Positions 9,294 to 13,582 of a stretch of DNA of 13,582 bases are shown one piece after another. Positions within the stretch are counted from its first letter, which is position 1, and the number at the start of each line of letters is the position of its first letter. A program made the translations under genes and the position numbers. The stretch is from NCBI GenBank assembly GCA_000433635.1, contig HF997973.1, positions 1,829 through 15,410 of the forward strand, in the 5' to 3' direction. The DNA comes from Ruminococcus sp. CAG:254. Its GTDB lineage: Bacteria > Bacillota > Clostridia > Oscillospirales > Ruminococcaceae. The notes under the pieces were generated by a model. That model was not told where the DNA came from. It did not search any database and saw only the letters and a program-made list of their open reading frames with translations.

Positions 9294-10034
9294 TTAGCAG
9301 ATTGCGAGGTAGTCGGCATTGCTGTATCCCGTCAGCCCCCTGTAAGAAGTGACATACCAGTTTCCCGTCTTGCCGTAGAGCGGAATTTTTGTGCCATTGG
9401 GAATGCTGGCAAGGATTCGCCCCTTTGTCGAGGGGAATGCCCGTAGATTCAAGCCGCTGCCGTCCGTCTGAACCGTTCCGGACAGCACAGGCCCAGCAGA
9501 GATAAAGGGAATGCCGAAGTACTCACACAGCCCCTGCACGAGCGTGATTGCAATGCGGTTGAGGTTGTTGCGAATCCAGTTTGCATCCTGTTCGTTGTCG
9601 TGATAGCCCAGTTCACAGAGGACTGCCACGGCTTTGGTCTTTATGACTTCTCCGAGCGTTGTGGTTGGACGGGCACGGCATTGGTCAGGAATTGGGTAGA
9701 TGGTTTTCAGTCGGTCAGCAAGGATATTTGCAAGAATCTGACTGAAGCGACTGCCGGGGGCATAGTAAATATCAATCCCACGCAGCTTTCCGGATAGGCT
9801 TTCGGGTGCAGCATTGCTGTGTAAGGCAAGATGCACGTCATAGCTGCCAGCGTTGGAATCTGCAATCGCTCCGGCTGCATTGCGGTTCGGGTCATTTCGG
9901 GTGTAGGAAATGCCGCTGGAACGCAAATAAGGTTCCATGCGGTCAGCGATTTGGTTCATATAAAATTCTTCACTGCCGCCGTTGACATAGGGATTCCACT
10001 CTTGCGTGGATGGGCTGAGAAAAACATTTGGCAT
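9294..10034 (-). CDS. N-acetylmuramoyl-L-alanine amidase with C-terminal SH3b domain
   Basis: Protein of 246 residues. About residues 1-175 resemble the Amidase_3 fold: an SPSTQEWNPYVNGG opening, Glu22/Glu23 in GGSEE, His72 in LALHSNA, and Glu141 in LCELGYHDN as candidate zinc-binding or catalytic residues. The canonical DPGHGG first histidine is absent; this SPSTQE-type opening marks a Clostridia subgroup as I recall it. Residues about 185-246 (TDGSGLNLRAFPSTKGRIL to LTGYSNADYL) form a bacterial SH3 domain for wall binding. No signal peptide is present, as in phage endolysins and some sporulation-related hydrolases. AGGAGG upstream of ATG 10034 fixes the start; the open frame extends further but without support. 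It is convergent with clpX. It may be a domesticated phage lysin. Confidence 0.8.
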   Translation of the reverse strand: MPNVFLSPSTQEWNPYVNGGSEEFYMNQIADRMEPYLRSSGISYTRNDPNRNAAGAIADSNAGSYDVHLALHSNAAPESLSGKLRGIDIYYAPGSRFSQILANILADRLKTIYPIPDQCRARPTTTLGEVIKTKAVAVLCELGYHDNEQDANWIRNNLNRIAITLVQGLCEYFGIPFISAGPVLSGTVQTDGSGLNLRAFPSTKGRILASIPNGTKIPLYGKTGNWYVTSYRGLTGYSNADYLAIC

Positions 10035-10164
10035 AATTACGTTCCTCCTGTATGATTTTTGGAAATCGGTTCTATTTATTCTATGCAGCAGACAAGAAAA
10101 ACGAAACGCAGAATTTACAAGCACTTTTCTTTTTTCTATTAGAATCGCTGTATTTTTTGCTTTT

Positions 10165-10231
10165 TTCGGTGTAATTCGGTAAAATTCGCTTAGAATTCAA
10201 AAAATACTTAAAAAAGGAAAAAGTAAAAAAA
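10165..10231 (+). promoter_or_regulatory. Phased TTCGG repeats and A-tracts upstream of the tRNA promoter
   Basis: TTCGG occurs at 10165 and 10175 and TTCGC at 10185, exactly 10 bases apart. A-tracts follow at 10199-10204, 10210-10215, 10218-10222 and 10225-10231, ending just before the -35 box. This resembles an UP element and intrinsically bent DNA that would strengthen the tRNA promoter. The rest of the amidase-tRNA gap (10035-10308) holds no gene. Confidence 0.5.
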
Positions 10232-10236
10232 TGCAG

Positions 10237-10265
10237 TTGACAAGTGCGGGAAGTTGTGCTATAAT
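10237..10265 (+). promoter_or_regulatory. Consensus sigma-A promoter of tRNA-Leu
   Basis: TTGACA at 10237-10242 and TATAAT at 10260-10265 are separated by 17 bases, with TGC directly before the -10 box (extended -10). This is a full consensus vegetative promoter. Initiation would fall about 35-40 bases before the tRNA. Confidence 0.92.
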
Positions 10266-10308
10266 TAATCATGTTGCAGCGGTAATGCAGCAAACGAAAT
10301 ACAAAAAT

Positions 10309-10395
10309 GCGGATATGGCGGAATCGGCAGACGCGCTAGCTTCAGGTGCTAGTCCTCGCAAGGGGGTGGAGGTTCAAGTCCTCTTATCCGCACCA
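10309..10395 (+). tRNA. tRNA-Leu (anticodon CAG)
   Basis: An 87-base class II tRNA. Acceptor GCGGATA 10309-10315 pairs with TATCCGC 10385-10391, followed by the discriminator A and an encoded CCA at 10393-10395. The anticodon stem CTAGC/GCTAG encloses the loop TTCAGGT, giving anticodon CAG (reads CUG). The long variable arm (TCCTCGCAAGGGGG region) and the T loop GGTTCAAGTCC are typical of leucine tRNAs. A longer frame starting at 10231 runs through this gene and is not a real protein start. Confidence 0.97.
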
Positions 10396-10430
10396 AAAAG
10401 AACTCTCGAGTGTTCGAGAGTTCTTTTTTT
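10396..10430 (+). terminator. tRNA-Leu terminator
   Basis: Perfect stem AAAAGAACTCTCGA (10396-10409), loop GTGT, TCGAGAGTTC (10414-10423), then a run of T to 10430. It begins directly after the CCA end. Confidence 0.95.
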
Positions 10431-10464
10431 GTCTTTTTACGGGAAAACAGGAAAGGAGTTGCAA

Positions 10465-10926
10465 ATGCAGGCACTGCCAGAAACAAAACGTCTGTTCCTG
10501 CGAGAATGGACGATGCAAGACTTGGATGCATGGGCTGCCATTTTATCGGATGCGGAAGTGATGCGGTACTATCCGAAACCATTTGACCGCCAGAAAGTAC
10601 AGGATTGGATTGCGTGGAATCTGGAAAATTACCGAACGGATGGATTCGGCTTGTGGGCGGTGCATCTGCGGGCAACAGGGGAATTACTGGGCGATTGCGG
10701 AATCACCATGCAGCAGATTCACAGGCAGCATCTGCCGGAGATTGGGTTTCATATGAAGAAATCTGTCTGGGGGCAGGGATACGCCACGGAGGCAGCAAAA
10801 GCCTGCTTGGCGTGGGGCATGCAGCAGACCGATTTTCCAGCGTTCTATTGCTACCAGAAGAGCACGAATTTGCCATCACAAGAACGAAATTTTTCGCAAG
10901 AGCACAAAACGCCCTGCGATAATTAA
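10465..10926 (+). CDS. GNAT N-acetyltransferase (RimL/RimJ-like), C-terminus truncated
   Basis: Frame of 153 residues starting at ATG 10465 with AAAGGAG upstream. It has a GNAT fold of the Acetyltransf_3 type: an opening TKRLFLREWTMQDLDAW, central GELLGDCGI, and the acetyl-CoA binding motif VWGQGYATEAAKA at about 101-113. Native sequence continues to TNLPS (134-138); the remaining 15 residues (from QERNF) come from an out-of-frame tail. The expected C-terminal segment (RVVEKLGMTLQEIYAD) is found only 200-300 bases further on, in the third repeat copy. A full protein would have about 175 residues. The truncated product lacks the last strands of the fold and is probably inactive. The substrate cannot be inferred. 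Confidence 0.8.
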   Translation: MQALPETKRLFLREWTMQDLDAWAAILSDAEVMRYYPKPFDRQKVQDWIAWNLENYRTDGFGLWAVHLRATGELLGDCGITMQQIHRQHLPEIGFHMKKSVWGQGYATEAAKACLAWGMQQTDFPAFYCYQKSTNLPSQERNFSQEHKTPCDN

Positions 10927-11075
10927 CATAACAGCGAGAGCCTGTTTCACATGGGCATGCAGCAGACTGAGTTTCGGCGTTCTATTGTTATCAGAAGAGC
11001 ACGAATTTGCCATCACAAGAACGAAATTTTTCGCAAGAGCACAAAACGCCCTGCAATAATCAACATACAGAGAAA

Positions 11076-11266
11076 GCCTGTTTCGCATGGGGTATGCAGC
11101 AGACCGAGTTTCGGCATTCTATTGTTATCAGAAGAGCACGAACTTGCCCTCATGGCGAGTTGTGGAGAAACTGGGAATGACCTTGCAGGAGATATATGCA
11201 GACCTTGTGAATGCGTTTACCAGCGTGTATGCAATCACAAGAGCAGAATTTTTCGCAGAAACATAA
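11076..11266 (+). pseudogene. Orphan C-terminal part of the GNAT acetyltransferase
   Basis: Unit C of the array. After a one-base loss near 11107, the frame reads AFYCYQKSTNLPSWRVVEKL and continues GMTLQEIYADLVNAFTSVYAITRAEFFAET to TAA 11264-11266. This is a normal GNAT C-terminus with no start of its own. It appears to be the original end of the gene, now separated from its N-terminal part by units A and B. Confidence 0.85.
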
Positions 11267-11298
11267 AACGCCCTGCTGTAATCACACAGCAGGGCGTT
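11267..11298. terminator. Bidirectional terminator between GNAT and the purine permease
   Basis: A perfect 12-base stem, AACGCCCTGCTG 11267-11278 and CAGCAGGGCGTT 11287-11298, with an 8-base loop. T-rich sequence follows on both strands, so it can serve the GNAT tail and the convergent permease gene, whose stop is at 11321. Confidence 0.88.
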
Positions 11299-11320
11299 GT
11301 TTGATAGATTCTATAATTGC

Positions 11321-12685
11321 TTATAGGAAAATATATTTCAATAAGAACAGCATTGCCAGCACGTACAGCAGCGGTTTTACTTCCTTGCCCTTACCGCAAA
11401 CGAGATGCAGCAGAACGAAGGAAATAATGCCGATGGAAATACCCTCGGAAATGCTATAGAATAATGGCATTGCCAGCACGCACAGATAAGCCGGAATCGC
11501 ATGCAGATAATTGGTCTGCTTGAACGAAATCTCTGTGATGGAACTGAACATCAGAAATCCAACAATTACCAGAGCTGGAGCGGTTGCAAAAGATGGAATC
11601 GCAATGAAAATCGGAGCGAAGAACATCGAAATCAAGAACAGAATCGCTGTTACAACAGCACTGAACCCTGTTCTTCCGCCAGCAGCCACACCAGCAGAGG
11701 ATTCTACAAAAGTGGTTGTGGTGGAAGTTCCCAGAACGGCACCGGCTGTGGTTGCGATGGAATCCGCCAGCAGAGCCGGCTTGATTTTCGGCAGCTTGCC
11801 GTCCTTGTCCAGCATATTTGCCTTATTGCAGACCCCAATCAGTGTGCCCAGTGTGTCGAAGATGTCCACGAATAAGAACGAGGAGATAACAACAATAAAG
11901 TTTACAATGCTGATGCCGTCAAAGTCTGCATGGAAACACTGTCCGAATGTGTCACCAAGGGTTGAGAAGTCGGTCATGGAAATGGTTGGAATCAGGCTGT
12001 TGTAGCCAGCTTCTGCGTCAACGGTATACAGTCCGGTCAGCTGGCAGAGGATACCTAGTACCCATGTTCCCAAGATACCAATCAGAATCGAACCCTTGAT
12101 GCCCTTGATATACAGAACAGCAGTCAGGAAGATTCCAATGATTGCCAGCAATGCACAGATGCCAGAGGTGCGGAAGTCGTCGGTAAAGGAAACGAGCGAA
12201 ACCAGCGTGGAATCATTGTTGACGACAACACCAGCATTTTGCAGCCCGATAAAGGCAATATAAACGCCGATACCAACGGAAACGGCTTGCTTTAACGACA
12301 TTGGAATGACATTGAACAGGGCTTCTCGAACGTTTGTCAGCGAGAGCACTAAAAAGACAAGCCCCTCAATAAAGACTGCCAGAAGAGCAACCTGCCACGG
12401 GTAGCCCATGTTTCCAACAACGGTATAGGCAAAGAATGCATTCAATCCCATGCCGGCAGAAAGGGCGAACGGCAGATTTGCCATCAGACCCATACACATT
12501 GTTCCGAGGAACGATGCCAGACAGGTTGCCAGCAGAACAGCGGTTGGATTCATGCCCGCTGCACTTAAAATGTTCGGGTTGACTGCAAGAATATATGCCA
12601 TTGTCATAAAGGTGGTAACACCAGCGATGCATTCGGTTTTGATGTTGGTGTTGTTTTCTTTGAGGTGGAAAAGCTTTTCAATCAT
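11321..12685 (-). CDS. pbuG: NCS2-family purine base permease (AzgA/PbuG type)
   Basis: Integral membrane protein of 454 residues, highly hydrophobic with about 12-14 membrane segments. Family marks are TTFMTMAYILAVNP (24-37), SAGMGLNAFFAYTV (76-89), a VDIFDTLGTLIGV segment and the glycine/threonine-rich GTSTTTTFVESSAGVAAGGRT block, which distinguish the AzgA/PbuG guanine-hypoxanthine-adenine carriers from the uracil/xanthine branch. It imports purine bases with protons. Its ATG overlaps the hpt stop by four bases (ATGA), and AGGAGGG precedes it inside the end of hpt, so the two are one translationally coupled operon. The exact base preference cannot be read from the sequence, so the symbol is tentative. 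Confidence 0.9.
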   Translation of the reverse strand: MIEKLFHLKENNTNIKTECIAGVTTFMTMAYILAVNPNILSAAGMNPTAVLLATCLASFLGTMCMGLMANLPFALSAGMGLNAFFAYTVVGNMGYPWQVALLAVFIEGLVFLVLSLTNVREALFNVIPMSLKQAVSVGIGVYIAFIGLQNAGVVVNNDSTLVSLVSFTDDFRTSGICALLAIIGIFLTAVLYIKGIKGSILIGILGTWVLGILCQLTGLYTVDAEAGYNSLIPTISMTDFSTLGDTFGQCFHADFDGISIVNFIVVISSFLFVDIFDTLGTLIGVCNKANMLDKDGKLPKIKPALLADSIATTAGAVLGTSTTTTFVESSAGVAAGGRTGFSAVVTAILFLISMFFAPIFIAIPSFATAPALVIVGFLMFSSITEISFKQTNYLHAIPAYLCVLAMPLFYSISEGISIGIISFVLLHLVCGKGKEVKPLLYVLAMLFLLKYIFL

Positions 12686-13236
12686 TCTGCCTGTCCCTCC
12701 TCATCATATTCAGCAATATAGGGAAGATTGCGATAGAGTTCTCCGCAGTCCAGCCCATAGCCAATGACAAATAAGTCCGGAATCGTAAACAAAGAGAGGT
12801 CGGCTTTGAGGTCGACTAAACGGCGGTCTGGCTTGTCCAGCAGCGTGATGATTTTCAGGGAGAGCGGATTTCTTGCCAGCAGCATTTTCTTGACATCATT
12901 CAAGGTGCGTCCGGTGTCAATGATGTCTTCAGCAATAATCACGTGATAATTGCTGATGTCCTGCTGTAAGTCCATGGTGATTTTTACAACGCCTGTGGAA
13001 ACCGTGCCGCTGTAGTAGCTTTTGGCACACATAAAAGCAGTTTCACAGGGAATGGTGATGGCACGGCAGAGGTCTGCCATAAAGACAAATGCACCATTCA
13101 GGATGCTGACTAGCAGCAGGGGCTTTCCATCGTATTCCTTGCTGATTTGTGCACCGACTTCTTTGATTTTTGCCTGTAAGTCGGTTTCGGGGATGAGAAT
13201 TTGCTTGATGTTTTTGCGAAATGTTTCGCTGTTCAT
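12682..13236 (-). CDS. hpt: Hypoxanthine phosphoribosyltransferase
   Basis: Enzyme of 184 residues converting hypoxanthine or guanine plus PRPP to IMP or GMP. The PRPP-binding signature VIIAEDIIDTGRT is at 99-111, the flexible loop motif SYYSGT at 73-78, and LLDKPDRR and FVIGYGLD lie in the base-binding part. Length is typical. AAGGAGG a few bases before ATG 13236 selects this start over the longer frame reaching 13290. Together with the downstream permease it forms a purine uptake-and-salvage pair: the permease brings in the base and Hpt traps it as a nucleotide. Some family members in Firmicutes sit beside tilS and ftsH; here the partner is a transporter. Confidence 0.95.
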   Translation of the reverse strand: MNSETFRKNIKQILIPETDLQAKIKEVGAQISKEYDGKPLLLVSILNGAFVFMADLCRAITIPCETAFMCAKSYYSGTVSTGVVKITMDLQQDISNYHVIIAEDIIDTGRTLNDVKKMLLARNPLSLKIITLLDKPDRRLVDLKADLSLFTIPDLFVIGYGLDCGELYRNLPYIAEYDEEGQAE

Positions 13237-13297
13237 GGGTAGTTCCTCCTTCTTGGTTTCTCGATAAAAGTAGTTAAGATGAGAAAACACTTTCTAC

Positions 13298-13326
13298 ATT
13301 GTACGAAATATTTTATGGAAAGTCAA
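13298..13326 (-). promoter_or_regulatory. Promoter of the hpt-permease operon
   Basis: On the minus strand TTGACT (13326-13321) and TACAAT (13303-13298) are spaced by 17 bases, about 60 bases before the hpt start. I see no purine riboswitch aptamer between this promoter and the gene; the leader is too short for one. Confidence 0.85.
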
Positions 13327-13582
13327 TAGCAAGAATGTAAATAGCGGAGAAAAGCGAATTTTTGGAGGAGGCTGCAAGATACGAGCCGCAGGCAGATAAA
13401 AGTTTTTTGATCCAACAATTTTTTAAAAATGTTGGCGAGGTGTGGGCGAGTAGCCCACGTTTGCGAAGCAAATTGTATTTTGCAGTCTGTTTTCCCTGCT
13501 GCAATTGCATTCTTTAAAACTGTCAAATTTGCAATTTTATGATTTTTATGAAACAAGTTACAAATTCGGACAAGGCAACGGG
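13327..13582. other. Gene-free stretch with three consecutive hairpins
   Basis: No convincing gene lies upstream of the hpt promoter up to the window edge. Three inverted repeats follow one another: CCAACA 13412-13417 with TGTTGG 13430-13435 (A/T-rich middle, nearly self-complementary), GTGGGC 13442-13447 with GCCCAC 13453-13458 (5-base loop), and TTTGC 13460-13464 with GCAAA 13468-13472 (3-base loop). The rest is AT-rich. The cluster could be a structured RNA, a repeated palindromic element or the terminator of a gene beyond the window. The short frames here do not look like proteins. Confidence 0.4.

Larger units (their letters stand above)
10801..11298 (+). repeat. Three-copy tandem array of the GNAT gene 3' end
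   Basis: Units start at a GCCTG (codons for Ala-Cys of KACLAWG): A at 10801, B at 10940, C at 11076. A and B are 139 and 136 bases long and share an internal deletion that joins the TNLPS codons directly to the ITRAEFF region, at a short TCA overlap. They end in the left half only of the gene terminator (ACGCCCTGC). C is full length and runs through the true stop (11264-11266) and the complete terminator. B and C also lack one base near codon Pro125, so neither continues the upstream frame. Confidence 0.93.

Noticed and set aside
10231..10464. N-terminal extension of the GNAT frame upstream of ATG 10465
   Set aside because: It reads through the tRNA-Leu gene and its terminator; ATG 10465 has a good ribosome site.
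13237..13330. Purine riboswitch controlling hpt and the permease
   Set aside because: Only about 60 bases lie between promoter and start, and I see no purine aptamer core there.

Overview
The window looks like chromosomal DNA from a Gram-positive gut-type Clostridia, most likely Ruminococcaceae/Oscillospirales. The reasons are the housekeeping gene order (rplS-lepB-rbgA-rnhB-yraN and tig-clpP-clpX), strong AGGAGG-type ribosome binding sites, a moderate base composition, and Firmicutes-type LepB, RbgA and NCS2 permease proteins. The taxon is an inference from gene content, not from a search.

Layout. Positions 1-246 hold the 3' end of rplS and its terminator. Positions 330-5057 are a tightly packed rightward block: lepB, rbgA, rnhB, yraN, thrC and a metallophosphoesterase, with overlaps or gaps of at most 16 bases. 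Positions 5113-8668 are the protein-quality block: tig (trigger factor), clpP and clpX. Positions 8445-9277 are a tandem array of clpX 3' ends. Positions 9294-10034 (minus) encode an amidase-SH3b cell-wall hydrolase. Positions 10237-10430 are a complete tRNA-Leu(CAG) unit with a consensus promoter and a strong terminator. Positions 10465-11298 hold a GNAT acetyltransferase whose 3' end is also tandemly duplicated and broken. Positions 11321-13236 (minus) are a purine salvage operon, hpt followed by an NCS2 purine permease, with a good promoter at 13298-13326. The last 250 bases have no gene but contain three consecutive hairpins.

The left two thirds are ordinary. The unusual part is 7939-11298, with three independent tandem duplications. 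(1) A 38-base duplication at 7939-8014 lies exactly over the RKH pore-loop codons of clpX, shifts the frame and splits the gene. (2) The last part of clpX plus its terminator is present four times (one in the gene and three degenerate copies). (3) The 3' part of the GNAT gene is present three times, with the intact C-terminal coding segment only in the most distal copy. At both tail arrays the copies differ from one another mainly at synonymous codon positions. This suggests that each tail once belonged to a working, diverged allele and was later displaced downstream. Repeated recombination or integration at gene 3' ends would explain this; an assembly artefact from mixed strains is the main alternative and must be excluded first.

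How the genes work together: LepB processes exported proteins; RbgA matures the 50S subunit next to the L19 gene; RNase HII and YraN act on nucleic acids; trigger factor and ClpXP handle nascent and damaged proteins; Hpt and the permease recover purine bases. If the clpX frameshift is real, ClpP here would have to work with another unfoldase or with a ClpX restored by loss of the 38-base copy.
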